From an uncultured Lachnospiraceae bacterium (GTDB lineage Bacteria; Bacillota; Clostridia; Lachnospirales; Lachnospiraceae), in the NCBI GenBank assembly GCA_934364805.1, contig CAKRMH010000009.1, positions 1 through 64,000 of the forward strand: a stretch of DNA of 64,000 nucleotides. The letters run 5' to 3'. The position numbers were made by a program, and so were the translations under genes. Below are positions 51,159-59,836 of the stretch, piece by piece; the first letter of the stretch is position 1; every line of letters starts with the position of its first letter. The notes under the pieces were generated by a model that saw nothing but the letters and a program-made list of their open reading frames with translations, made no database searches and was not told the DNA's origin.

Positions 51159-52354
51159 TGTTTATTTTGCGATGAGGCAGTATATTTCAGTGCCACGAAA
51201 GCAGTCACAATCAATAGACAACCTAACCCACAAAAGATTTTGTTAAGCGCAACCGATTCGCCCAGATAACCAACAGCGATCATTCCAACCGGACCTGATG
51301 CAAAGGAAACACAGCGAAAGGCACTAAATACTCTTCCCATCATTTCTCTCGGAGTATTGATCTGCAATAAAACGCCATTCATAATGGAAACAAAACCGTT
51401 TGAGATCCCATACAAAAATCCAGCTATGACAGGAAAGGCAGCATGATGATGGAAAAACATGAACATAATTCCACAACCGCCAACGGCAAATCCAAGTGCG
51501 AACAACCGGTTCATAGGTATCCTGTCTTTTAATCTGGTAAGACTCCAGGTTCCAATAATTCCTCCAATTGCGATTGCCGCCATGAATACAGAATACATAT
51601 ATTTTTCCGTGAAAAAATTTGAAAAATAAGCAACCGATAACGTATCGACCGGAGAAGCAAAGATATTTCCCATAAAGGTCACAACCAAAATGGCAATTAT
51701 CATTCTGCTGGTAAAAATGAACCCAAACCCTTCTTTGATCGTTTGCGAAAAATTCATTTCTTTTGTGCGCTTGCTGCTTATTTCTGTATATTGTATACCA
51801 AATGCCAACGCCCCTGCTGCAAAGAAAGTGACAATATCAATCAGTATGGCACCGGAAATTCCTACGAACGTTATCAGCGCACCAGATCCAACATAGGAAA
51901 ATATTTGTATAAATTGCTGAAACATGCTGTTCGACGCTCTTGCAGTGATCGCATCATCATCAGAGACAAGAAGCGGCAAAAGAGCATTTTGCGCAGGTGT
52001 ACTAAATGTGCTGAATATCGTCTGGATCGTAACAAATACAATCAATATAAACGTTGATATATAGCCGGTATTGTATATAAAAAACAGCATGAACAGTACA
52101 ATTCCCTGTCCAAATGATGTTACAATTAATATTTTTTTCTTGTTGTTATAATCAACGATTGTTGACGTGAACATGCTCACGAACGAGAGAATCATTTTTA
52201 TGGCAAACACATAACTGGTGATCAGCGTAGATTCTGTAAATTTATAAATCAACATGGAAAATGCGATATCATCAACATAATCGCCAATCCCACTAATGCA
52301 GGATGCCTCAAAAAATATTCTGAAATTTCGGTTTCTTTTCAGGAGTTCAAACAT
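51155..52354 (-). CDS. MFS transporter (DHA3-like), under Tyr T-box control
   Basis: 399 residues from MFELLKRNRNFRIFFEASCIS; the 31 upstream in-frame codons lie in the T-box. About twelve membrane segments. The start, NFRIFFEASCISGIGDYVDDIAFSM in part, resembles the MefA/EntS branch of drug/siderophore exporters. Specificity unknown. The leader makes it respond to uncharged tRNA-Tyr, so the substrate may be tyrosine, a tyrosine-derived compound or an inhibitor of TyrRS; this is inference. AT-richer than tyrS. Confidence 0.88.
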   Translation of the reverse strand: MFELLKRNRNFRIFFEASCISGIGDYVDDIAFSMLIYKFTESTLITSYVFAIKMILSFVSMFTSTIVDYNNKKKILIVTSFGQGIVLFMLFFIYNTGYISTFILIVFVTIQTIFSTFSTPAQNALLPLLVSDDDAITARASNSMFQQFIQIFSYVGSGALITFVGISGAILIDIVTFFAAGALAFGIQYTEISSKRTKEMNFSQTIKEGFGFIFTSRMIIAILVVTFMGNIFASPVDTLSVAYFSNFFTEKYMYSVFMAAIAIGGIIGTWSLTRLKDRIPMNRLFALGFAVGGCGIMFMFFHHHAAFPVIAGFLYGISNGFVSIMNGVLLQINTPREMMGRVFSAFRCVSFASGPVGMIAVGYLGESVALNKIFCGLGCLLIVTAFVALKYTASSQNKH

Positions 52355-52385
52355 GTCATCAGCCTTTCTATAACCTCTATAGGGC

Positions 52386-52719
52386 AAAAAAAATCCCCGT
52401 CCTGTAAAAGGACGAGGAATCAAACCCGTGTTACCACCTTCATTCACAAACAGCTCACGCTGCCTGTCTTAGCGAGTGTCCAACAACACCCCGGTTCTTC
52501 TAACGTAAACCACTCCGTCACAGCCTACTATTGTCCGCATATGTTCCATGCAAAAACAAATTTGATGTGAAGCTCGGGGATGTATTCGGAATCTGCTTTC
52601 CATGCGCCTCTCATCAACCGGCAGCTTTCTGTATGTTCCACAAACTACTACTTCTTCCCGTCAAAGCCTGTCTTGCTTTAGTTTCTGTTATTATAAGCAT
52701 TGAAAAATCAATTTGTCAA
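52386..52719 (-). promoter_or_regulatory. Duplicated Tyr T-box leader and promoter of the MFS gene
   Basis: Promoter TTGACA (52719-52714), 18-bp spacer, TATAAT (52695-52690). Specifier TAC at 52584-52582, core GGTGGTAACACG, same terminator arms. By eye about 11 substitutions across roughly 285 transcribed bases versus the tyrS leader; the promoter-proximal 25 bases differ more. Confidence 0.95.
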
Positions 52720-52736
52720 TGTTTATTTTAGATTAC

Positions 52737-53867
52737 CTAAAGATATGCTCCAAGCATCTCTTTTACACACTTCTCAATACTCTGGGCAATATCAAGGCAT
52801 TTTTCCCGCTGCATTCCAGCTGTAATTCCAACTGCAAGCAATTCCTTCATCCCTGGATTTTTTCCATTTCCATCAACGGTTGTTGTGTGTTCTCCATAAT
52901 ATGTGTTGCTGTACGTGAGATCATATGCCGGACCTAAGCGCCAGGAATCAGTGTTCTCCTCATAAAGATATGTGAAATTTTTTGAATGATCATCTCTGTT
53001 GTGCGCAAAAACATTAAAACACATGCGCCGAAACATATTCTCAATATCATAGGTATTTTCCCTTGTCAAAATCTTAGTCAGCTTCATTAAACTATGATAA
53101 TCCAGACTAGGCTGTTCAAAATCCAACTCCAAAAGAGCTGCAACCGTAAGCATATGAATTCTTTTTTCTCCTTTTGAGCTAAATTCACGATCAAATCTTT
53201 TTGTGCCAAAATAACCTTTGCATTTTTCAGATGGAAAAAGTCTGCATGGACTCATATCAATTCCGCACTGCATAGCACATAAAGCGTATTCATATTCCAT
53301 CAAACCGGCATCTGGACTATCGGTATGAGCCGGAAACTTGATAATCCAGGATTCTTGATTAAATTTTGTCATAATTTTAGGACGTGCTCCACCACTAGTG
53401 CCTCCAAGACGATATAATTCATCCAACTTATCCGAATATTCTGTGTTCAAGATATGCTGACACTGCACCGCCAGTTCATCAAGATCATTCCATTCATTTT
53501 CTTTTGAAATATTATATTGAGGCTGATACGTAAGTGCACCCATACCAGCTTCCCCAACAATTGCAAGTCTGTCTAAAACAGTCAGCTGATCTTCCCTGCT
53601 TCCTTGTTTTTTTAGTAATCTGCTTAACAACAATCGCCCCCATGCATCCGGAAGACTATCTGAAAAAACGCCAAATAATCCATGAAAATATTCTTTCTGT
53701 GGAATAAAAACCTGCCTTTTCAGCGGAAGAGAAAATGGACTGATTGAAAATCCATTTTGAAGCCAGTCATCGCAATATTCAAATGCCACTTTATGAGACG
53801 GTGTAAAAGCCAACGTTCCAACCAGTTTTTTGTCAAAAAAAACATGAATCACCTTATTTGCTTTCAT
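52737..53867 (-). CDS. hipA: HipA-type serine/threonine kinase toxin
   Basis: 376 residues. The HipA N-lobe (VGTLAFTPSHKVAFEY; FSDSLPDAWGR) is followed by the flexible loop GGTSGGARPK, the catalytic loop FNVFAHNRDDHSKNF and the metal-binding PAYDLTYS. HipA kinases phosphorylate aminoacyl-tRNA synthetases (GltX in E. coli) and cause growth arrest. The preceding HipB gene overlaps it by 14 bases. AT-rich; ends 18 bases before the duplicated T-box promoter. Confidence 0.93.
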   Translation of the reverse strand: MKANKVIHVFFDKKLVGTLAFTPSHKVAFEYCDDWLQNGFSISPFSLPLKRQVFIPQKEYFHGLFGVFSDSLPDAWGRLLLSRLLKKQGSREDQLTVLDRLAIVGEAGMGALTYQPQYNISKENEWNDLDELAVQCQHILNTEYSDKLDELYRLGGTSGGARPKIMTKFNQESWIIKFPAHTDSPDAGLMEYEYALCAMQCGIDMSPCRLFPSEKCKGYFGTKRFDREFSSKGEKRIHMLTVAALLELDFEQPSLDYHSLMKLTKILTRENTYDIENMFRRMCFNVFAHNRDDHSKNFTYLYEENTDSWRLGPAYDLTYSNTYYGEHTTTVDGNGKNPGMKELLAVGITAGMQREKCLDIAQSIEKCVKEMLGAYL

Positions 53868-54132
53868 TAATTACCTCCTGAATATTGCGGTATGGGATTT
53901 CCGTAAACAGATTTCGCAAATCATCCGCAATTCCTAGCGCTGTCGCAATTTTGGTAAGTGATATAAGAGATATCTGTCCCGTTGATTCAAAACGTTTTAC
54001 AGATCCATAACTGACATTGCTCATCTCTGCAAGTTTTTGCTGCGAGATGGACCGACGCTTTCGAATCTGGCGGACACGGTCCGCAATCTTTTTATCCAGT
54101 TCCTCAGATGTCTCCCATATAAATTCGCTCAC
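53854..54132 (-). CDS. hipB: HipB-like XRE antitoxin
   Basis: 92 residues, GTG start with GAGAAGAGG about 9 bases before it. HTH: VRQIRKRRSISQQKLAEMSN and YGSVKRFESTGQISLISLTKIA in part. Would bind HipA and repress the operon. A perfect 14-bp palindrome lies 26 bases upstream. Confidence 0.9.
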   Translation of the reverse strand: MSEFIWETSEELDKKIADRVRQIRKRRSISQQKLAEMSNVSYGSVKRFESTGQISLISLTKIATALGIADDLRNLFTEIPYRNIQEVINESK

Positions 54133-54158
54133 TTGCCAATACCTCTTCTCTTATTACT

Positions 54159-54172
54159 GCTAATATATTAGC
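54159..54172. promoter_or_regulatory. Candidate HipB operator
   Basis: Perfect palindrome GCTAATATATTAGC just ahead of hipB, in an AT-rich promoter region. Expected place for autoregulation. The surrounding 54133-54344 gap otherwise holds the promoter of the HAD gene. Confidence 0.6.
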
Positions 54173-54270
54173 CATATTATATATTATTATTCAAATATGG
54201 ATCATATTTTATCTATTTTTATTATACATAATCAGGTAGAATTCTGCAATTCATTTAATTCGCCGCTCAT

Positions 54271-54299
54271 TTGAGTTTTTTACCCATTCATGTTAGAAT
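54271..54299 (+). promoter_or_regulatory. Promoter of the HAD hydrolase gene
   Basis: TTGAGT (54271-54276), 17-bp spacer, TAGAAT (54294-54299), about 45 bases before the start. Confidence 0.55.
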
Positions 54300-54344
54300 G
54301 ACTTAAAAATTCAAAGACACACAATATTATGAAGGAGAACAGAA

Positions 54345-55163
54345 ATGCAGCAGAAAATCGTATTTTTAGATATCGACGGAACTATGGTATGCTTCGACGG
54401 TTCCATTCCGGAATCTGCACAAAAAGCAGTAAAACAGGCAAGAGCCAACGGGCATAAGATGGTTGTATGCACCGGGCGAAGCCGCTTCCAGGTGTCCGAC
54501 GAGCTGCTTTCACTCGGCTTTGACGGAATTGTCTGCGGCGCCGGCGCCCGTGTCGTTGCTGATGGAAAAGACATTTACCATGCCGTGATCTCAGATGAGC
54601 AAAAGAAAAAGAGTTTTGACTATCTGGAAAATAATGGTTTTCTGTTCTGTTATCAGGGTGAACACGGTCTGATCGTGAACAAACGCAGTATGGAAGGTAT
54701 CCTGAAAAAATATGAAAATACGGGAATGACTGAGAAACAGGCTGCCCAGCTCCAGGGACAGCTTACGGTCTGTGAAGATGTGTGGAAACAACCGGATCTT
54801 GAAAAGATCATCTTCTATGATTCCCCTTTCCCGGTAAAAGAAGTACACGAACAGCTGCTTCCGTATTTTGACACGGTTCCACTGAGTCTCGAGGGGGCAG
54901 ACGGTTATGCCGGTGAGATCGGAATCAACGGCATTCATAAAGCAACCGGAATGCAGATCTATCTCGATCATGTCCAAGCCCGCAGGGAAGATACGATTGC
55001 GATCGGAGATGGACCAAATGATCTTCAGATGATGGATTTTGCCCACACCTCCGTTGCCATGGGGAATGCCCTTCAGGCCGTCAAAGACCGCGCCGATCTT
55101 GTTACGACCAATATTGATGATGACGGAATCTATCACGCATTTGAAAAGCTTGGGCTGCTGTAA
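54345..55163 (+). CDS. Cof-type HAD-IIB phosphatase
   Basis: 272 residues. Motif I FLDIDGTMV, motif II VVCTGRS, a C2-type cap with the LEKIIFYDSPFP region, and motif IV IAIGDGPNDLQMMDFAHTSVAMGNA in part. These enzymes dephosphorylate sugar phosphates, PLP or FMN-like substrates; the target is not readable. GAAGGAGAAC before the ATG. Composition matches the chromosome core, in contrast to the region beyond 55.3 kb. Confidence 0.93.
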   Translation: MQQKIVFLDIDGTMVCFDGSIPESAQKAVKQARANGHKMVVCTGRSRFQVSDELLSLGFDGIVCGAGARVVADGKDIYHAVISDEQKKKSFDYLENNGFLFCYQGEHGLIVNKRSMEGILKKYENTGMTEKQAAQLQGQLTVCEDVWKQPDLEKIIFYDSPFPVKEVHEQLLPYFDTVPLSLEGADGYAGEIGINGIHKATGMQIYLDHVQARREDTIAIGDGPNDLQMMDFAHTSVAMGNALQAVKDRADLVTTNIDDDGIYHAFEKLGLL

Positions 55164-55261
55164 TGACCAAAAAATTCTGTATTCCGTTTATCTACAATCT
55201 GTCTTACGCTCAATCCTGCCATTTGCTGCCATTTGCTCTCATCTGCCACTACTCCCCATAG

Positions 55262-55320
55262 GAATTATAGTGGTTTCAACCACCTACACGACAAAGTCGT
55301 GAATAACTTAGGTGTATAAT
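55262..55320. mobile_element. Hairpin cluster resembling an IS200/IS605 end
   Basis: GTGGTT/AACCAC (55270-55283) is followed by nested CACCTA-CACGAC-AAA-GTCGTG...TAGGTG (55281-55314). Subterminal hairpins of this sort mark IS200/IS605 family ends; no tnpA or tnpB is present. It sits where AT content rises. Alternatively a terminator for the HAD gene, though no good T-run follows. Nothing else is seen in 55164-55345. Confidence 0.4.
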
Positions 55321-55345
55321 TTTACTTTTAAAGATATATAAACCT

Positions 55346-55987
55346 TTACTGATTTATAAGCCCTCTTTGCTTCAAAAGATCAATTATCATTTTGGCTGCA
55401 TATTCTTCACTCACGCTTCCAGTGTTAATACACAAATCATACTCTTTGGGACTTATCCAATTTTCTCCTGTATAATATTTATAATAATCAGCCCTATATT
55501 TATCTGTCTTTGCAATTTTCTTTTTAGCTTCAGCAGCGTTAATGCACTCCCTCTTTACCAAATTGTATACACATTTATCTTCAGGAGCCTGAATATTTAT
55601 CTTTACAACATTTTTTAATCCTCGGAGAATATAATTTGCAGCTTTTCCGATTATTATACAAGAATCCTTACCTTCAATGGCCATATTCTTCATAACTTCT
55701 GCCTCGAAGTTAAATAAATTTTCATTAGAAAAAAATTCTTTATCCCCTTCATGATATAATGTTCTTTTATTATAAACTCCTGTAGAATTCTTCACTGCCA
55801 ATGCTCCAACCATTATCTTTTCATTTGCATCATAGAAATATGACTCATTGATTCCGCTTCTGTCTGCTGCCATCTGTAATATTTCATTGTCATAATAATG
55901 AATTCCCAGTTCCTTGGCTAATATTTTACCTATATGGCTTCCCCCACTTCCTAACCCTCTCGCAATTGTAATAATGTAATTTTCCAT
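55346..55987 (-). CDS. Cytidylate kinase-like family protein
   Basis: 213 residues. The P-loop-like IARGLGSGGSHIGKILAKELG, YYDNEILQMAADRSGI, and IIIGKAANYIL match the cytidylate-kinase-2 family often found as a small accessory kinase in Clostridia. The true substrate is unknown. Last gene of the ureide cluster on the minus strand, 20 bases from the amidase gene, so co-transcribed. Confidence 0.85.
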   Translation of the reverse strand: MENYIITIARGLGSGGSHIGKILAKELGIHYYDNEILQMAADRSGINESYFYDANEKIMVGALAVKNSTGVYNKRTLYHEGDKEFFSNENLFNFEAEVMKNMAIEGKDSCIIIGKAANYILRGLKNVVKINIQAPEDKCVYNLVKRECINAAEAKKKIAKTDKYRADYYKYYTGENWISPKEYDLCINTGSVSEEYAAKMIIDLLKQRGLINQ

Positions 55988-56007
55988 ACTGAACCTCCCT
56001 TATTGAC

Positions 56008-56925
56008 TTAATATCCTTTTTCAAAAATAAGTCCCTTAGGTGCTAAATTTGTATCTGTCACAATACCATAAATTTCAGGATGACGATCTCTCTGCCAATT
56101 TAACCTTCCCCTGGCATATGTGACTTCATCCATATCCAGGTCAGAACATACATGCTGCCACCCCTCATCAGATAGGGGCTCTAATACCTTATTCCCTAAA
56201 GGATTAGCAATAAATGATTTCCCAAAATGGTGTCTTGGCACATCCTCGCCCTCACATTGTTCATCCCCAGCTCTATTAAGAGCAATTACAAAGGAATGAG
56301 ATTCAAGAGCCCTCGTTTGTAACTCCGTTATAAACATATCAGCTCTAAGTCCCATAGTACATGTTGCAGCTACAATAATTTGTGCCCCTTGGAGATAATA
56401 TGATCTCCAGACCTCTGGAAACGAACGATCATAACAAATAAGCATTGCTATTTTAATGCCATTGTCAAGTTCAAATACTGGCAATTTATCCCCCGGCGAA
56501 AAATAGTATTTTTCATAAACTGGATTATATCTCAAATCACCTCCTGGAATATGAACTTTTCTATACTTTCCAATAACTCCACGTACTGGCGATATGAGCC
56601 CCATTGTGTTATAGTACATAGTCTTCCCGTTTTCCTCTGCTTTTTCAAACACAGAATAGACAATATGAATATTTAGCTTCCTTGCTTCCTTCAGCATTCT
56701 TGTAGTTGTTGGTCCAGTTAGGAAATCCTCAGCCTCCGCAAACCACTTTTTTTCTCTAAGCATTCCAAAATAAATTCCCGTCATCATCTCTGGAAATGCA
56801 ACCAAGTATGGCTTTTCCTTTTCCACTGCCTCTTCCATATATTTTATCTGTTTATCTACATATTCCTGATTTGTCATTCCATCTACAACTGTTCCTGACT
56901 GAATTCCTAAAACTCTAACTTTCAT
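56008..56925 (-). CDS. Carbon-nitrogen hydrolase, N-carbamoyl amidase-like
   Basis: 305 residues from MKVRVLGIQSG at 56925 (a GTG two codons earlier is too near the ribosome site). Nitrilase superfamily triad: Glu in FPEMMTG, Lys in KYRKVHIPG, Cys in LICYDRSFPEVW. The stretch YFSPGDKLPVFEL and the ending WQRDRHPEIYG recall N-carbamoyl-D-amino-acid hydrolase and beta-ureidopropionase. Next to a hydantoinase-like gene it would remove the carbamoyl group from the ring-opened product. Exact substrate uncertain. Confidence 0.82.
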   Translation of the reverse strand: MKVRVLGIQSGTVVDGMTNQEYVDKQIKYMEEAVEKEKPYLVAFPEMMTGIYFGMLREKKWFAEAEDFLTGPTTTRMLKEARKLNIHIVYSVFEKAEENGKTMYYNTMGLISPVRGVIGKYRKVHIPGGDLRYNPVYEKYYFSPGDKLPVFELDNGIKIAMLICYDRSFPEVWRSYYLQGAQIIVAATCTMGLRADMFITELQTRALESHSFVIALNRAGDEQCEGEDVPRHHFGKSFIANPLGNKVLEPLSDEGWQHVCSDLDMDEVTYARGRLNWQRDRHPEIYGIVTDTNLAPKGLIFEKGY

Positions 56926-56943
56926 ATCCACACATCTCCCATT

Positions 56944-58335
56944 TTATAATTTCCTGAATAAATATTTGCCATGATCCTGCTTTCCAACTATCTTTCCATC
57001 AATTTGCATAATTTCACCACGACTAATCGTATATCTCGGCCACCCCTTAAATGTCATGCCTTCATATATTGAAAAATCTGTGAAACCAAATAAATCTGGT
57101 GTTATGGTTCTCTCCCACGTCATATCAACTATAGCAAGATCTGCATCATAACCTACCTTAATCTCCCCTTTATCTTGCAAATTAAATAGTCGAGCCGTGT
57201 TTATGCTCAAAACTTTTGCTATAGTTGTAAGCGGAATATTTCTTTTAAGATATCCTTCGCTAATAAGTGCTGGCATTGCAATGCCTGATGTTCCAAATCC
57301 AACCCATACATCCCAAAGAGTGTTGCCTTTTTCATATTTTTTTTCTTTATTAACAGGCACATTATCTGTTCCTATAGTATTTACCAACCCCTCTCTAATT
57401 CCCTCCCATAAAGCTTCGTTATCCTCCTTAGAATGAAGCGCTGGATTAACTTTTGCATCTAAAGTCGCAGTGTCTTTATCCAGCAAAAGGTACTGCGGAC
57501 AAGTTTCTATCGATACCTTTCCAAGATTTATTCCAGCCTTTTTCAGTGCTCTATACGCATCAATTGTTTTCTTTGCACTCGTATGTACACAATACATATT
57601 GCCGTTAACTTCACCGTTGATTAGCATTCCACTGATTGCACAATTGGTTTCTACAAAGTCAGGTCTTGCAGCATCCCAATCTGCAACAGACGTAGAATTC
57701 GGATTTTTTTTCTTTACTTCCTTTAAAAATGCTCTAAACATATCAGGATCCTCACAATGTACACACAACATGCACTTTGGGTCAATCTCCGCAAGTTTCT
57801 TTAACACATAATACAAGTCGGCTTTATCAAGTGTTAATGCATCCTCTTTAGGAATATCATAAAATGTATGTGCGATATCCTGTTTATCAAAAAAGAATTT
57901 AAATGAGGTAATCCCCAGTTCCTTGATGTACCCCTCTAATTCTTCCATATGCTTCTTTGCACAAAGACCAAGTGAAATTGCGAAATCGACATAGCTATTA
58001 CCAGTAGCCTCATCAATCTCTGCTTTTACTGTATCAAAATAATTTCCTTTGCCTCTATGATATTCAACAAGAGTTGTCATTCCTCCAATAAGTTCTCTCT
58101 GCGAATCTAGTCTGTATGAATCTGCAAAAGAAGAATAAAGTCCCAAATGCATATGAGGGTCTATTGCCCCAGGCATTATATACATTCCCTTCGCATCAAT
58201 AACCTTCTCAACTGTTTCTATACATGCTCCTGGTGCAAATATTCCAGCTATCTTTTCATCCCTAATTAAAATATCTGCAGCTTGTACACTCTCTTCAAAT
58301 ACTACCAGTCCATTTTTAATTAATAAATCTGACAT
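56944..58335 (-). CDS. Cyclic amidohydrolase, hydantoinase/dihydropyrimidinase-like
   Basis: 463 residues. Binuclear metal ligands present: DPHMHLG, a bridging carbamylated Lys in ITSFKFFF, VHCEDP, CVHTSA and the Asp in TIGTDNVP. The C-terminal strand VGYDADLAIVDM is typical of dihydropyrimidinase, allantoinase and hydantoinase. Opens a cyclic diamide ring. Gene order amidohydrolase-carbamoylase is the classic hydantoin pair; no dihydropyrimidine dehydrogenase is seen in the window. Confidence 0.88.
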   Translation of the reverse strand: MSDLLIKNGLVVFEESVQAADILIRDEKIAGIFAPGACIETVEKVIDAKGMYIMPGAIDPHMHLGLYSSFADSYRLDSQRELIGGMTTLVEYHRGKGNYFDTVKAEIDEATGNSYVDFAISLGLCAKKHMEELEGYIKELGITSFKFFFDKQDIAHTFYDIPKEDALTLDKADLYYVLKKLAEIDPKCMLCVHCEDPDMFRAFLKEVKKKNPNSTSVADWDAARPDFVETNCAISGMLINGEVNGNMYCVHTSAKKTIDAYRALKKAGINLGKVSIETCPQYLLLDKDTATLDAKVNPALHSKEDNEALWEGIREGLVNTIGTDNVPVNKEKKYEKGNTLWDVWVGFGTSGIAMPALISEGYLKRNIPLTTIAKVLSINTARLFNLQDKGEIKVGYDADLAIVDMTWERTITPDLFGFTDFSIYEGMTFKGWPRYTISRGEIMQIDGKIVGKQDHGKYLFRKL

Positions 58336-58373
58336 ATCTATTTCCTCCCAGTTCTAAGTTAAATTGTTTGCAC

Positions 58374-59078
58374 CTAAAGACCAAGATACGATCTCTTTAA
58401 TTCTTCATTTTCAAGGAGATCTTTCGCTTTTCCTTCCATTACAATTCGTCCCTGTTCTAACACATAGCCCCTGTCAGCCATTCTAAGCGCATTTTGAACA
58501 TTCTGTTCAACAAGCATTACAGTAGTTCCAGATTCTTTTATTTTTTTTATGATTTCAAACATTGTGTCTGTCAATAGCGGAGATAATCCAATTGACGGTT
58601 CATCAAAAATTAACACCTTCGGACACGCCATAAGCCCCCGTCCAATTGCAACCATCTGTTGTTGTCCTCCGGACAAAGATCCAGCTGGCTTCTTAGCTTT
58701 CTTTAATAAATCTGGAAGCATCTCATATACATATGCCAGTGTTTCTTTTCTATGTCTTTTTGCCTCCTTTAAATAAGATCCAAGTATAAGATTTTCCTCA
58801 ACTGTCATTTGAGGAAAAAGTTTTCTTCCTTCTGGAATTTGCACAATCCCCTTCGCCACGATTTTGTCTGGAGAACATCCTGTAATATCCTCTCCATTCC
58901 AAAGAATTTTCCCGGATTCTGGAATCTTTAATCCTGAAATTGTTTTTAACAAAGTTGTTTTTCCTGCTCCATTTGAGCCTACAAGCGAAATCATTTCTCC
59001 CTCTTGAATGTCCATGGATACGCCTTGAATAATCTGTAATGTTCCGTAATTTACATATAAATCTTTTATGGTTAACAT
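58374..59078 (-). CDS. livF: LIV-type ABC transporter ATPase LivF
   Basis: 234 residues. Walker A GSNGAGKTT, LSGGQQQMVAIGRGL, Walker B VLIFDEPSIGLSP. LivF-type length and order. With livG, livM, livH and a binding protein it forms a HAAT importer for amino acids or amides/urea. Its place beside the amidohydrolase suggests a ureide substrate (inference). Confidence 0.94.
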   Translation of the reverse strand: MLTIKDLYVNYGTLQIIQGVSMDIQEGEMISLVGSNGAGKTTLLKTISGLKIPESGKILWNGEDITGCSPDKIVAKGIVQIPEGRKLFPQMTVEENLILGSYLKEAKRHRKETLAYVYEMLPDLLKKAKKPAGSLSGGQQQMVAIGRGLMACPKVLIFDEPSIGLSPLLTDTMFEIIKKIKESGTTVMLVEQNVQNALRMADRGYVLEQGRIVMEGKAKDLLENEELKRSYLGL

Positions 59079-59104
59079 ATATTCACCTTCTTTCCAAATC
59101 TAAC

Positions 59105-59833
59105 CTATGCTTTCTTATATGCACTTCCCAAATACGACTCTATTACACGATCGTTATTTGCGATTTCCTCTGGAGTACCTTCTGCTATTTTTTCTCCGTG
59201 TTCAAGTACAACAACTCGATCTGAGAGCTGCATAAGTGCTTTCATAATATGTTCAATCATAAGAACAGTGGTTCCAGATTCTCTTATTTTTTTCACTAAA
59301 TCTATCACACCATCAATCTCAGCAGGTGTAAGACCCGCCATTACTTCATCTAATAACAACAATTTAGGCTCTGTAGCCAAGGCTCTGGCCATTTCCAGTT
59401 TTCTTTGATCCCCAATATTAAGCGTGGCCAGTCTGTCGTCCATCTTCTCTGCCATTCCCACAAACTCAATCCATTTTTTAGCTTTTTCCATAGCCACATC
59501 ATATGAATTAGTTCTGTTAAATGCACCAACCATAACATTCTCTAAAGAGGTCATCTCCCCAAAAGGTTGTACAATCTGAAAAGTTCTTGCCATTCCCTCT
59601 TTACAATTTTGAAAGGTTGTTTTTGAAGTTATATCTTTGCCGTCAAAAATTACTTTTCCCCCATCACACTTATAAAATCCTGTAATGGAATTGAAAAAAG
59701 TTGTCTTTCCAGCTCCATTAGGGCCAATAAGGCCAACAATTTCCTTGGGATATATCTCCAGATCCACGCTATTAACTGCAATCATTCCCCCAAATTTCTT
59801 TGTAATTTTTTTTGCACTTAAAATAGGTTCCAT
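59105..59833 (-). CDS. livG: LIV-type ABC transporter ATPase LivG
   Basis: 242 residues. Walker A GPNGAGKTT, a variant signature LNIGDQRKLEMARA (usual form LxYGxQRRLE), Walker B LLLLDEVMAGLTP. 3 bases after livM. Second ATPase of the importer. Confidence 0.94.
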   Translation of the reverse strand: MEPILSAKKITKKFGGMIAVNSVDLEIYPKEIVGLIGPNGAGKTTFFNSITGFYKCDGGKVIFDGKDITSKTTFQNCKEGMARTFQIVQPFGEMTSLENVMVGAFNRTNSYDVAMEKAKKWIEFVGMAEKMDDRLATLNIGDQRKLEMARALATEPKLLLLDEVMAGLTPAEIDGVIDLVKKIRESGTTVLMIEHIMKALMQLSDRVVVLEHGEKIAEGTPEEIANNDRVIESYLGSAYKKA

Positions 59834-59836
59834 ATC

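Noticed and set aside
50664..51269. A 201-codon plus-strand frame across the tyrS start and its leader
   Set aside because: Antisense to tyrS, the Tyr T-box and the MFS gene end; no ribosome site or family resemblance.
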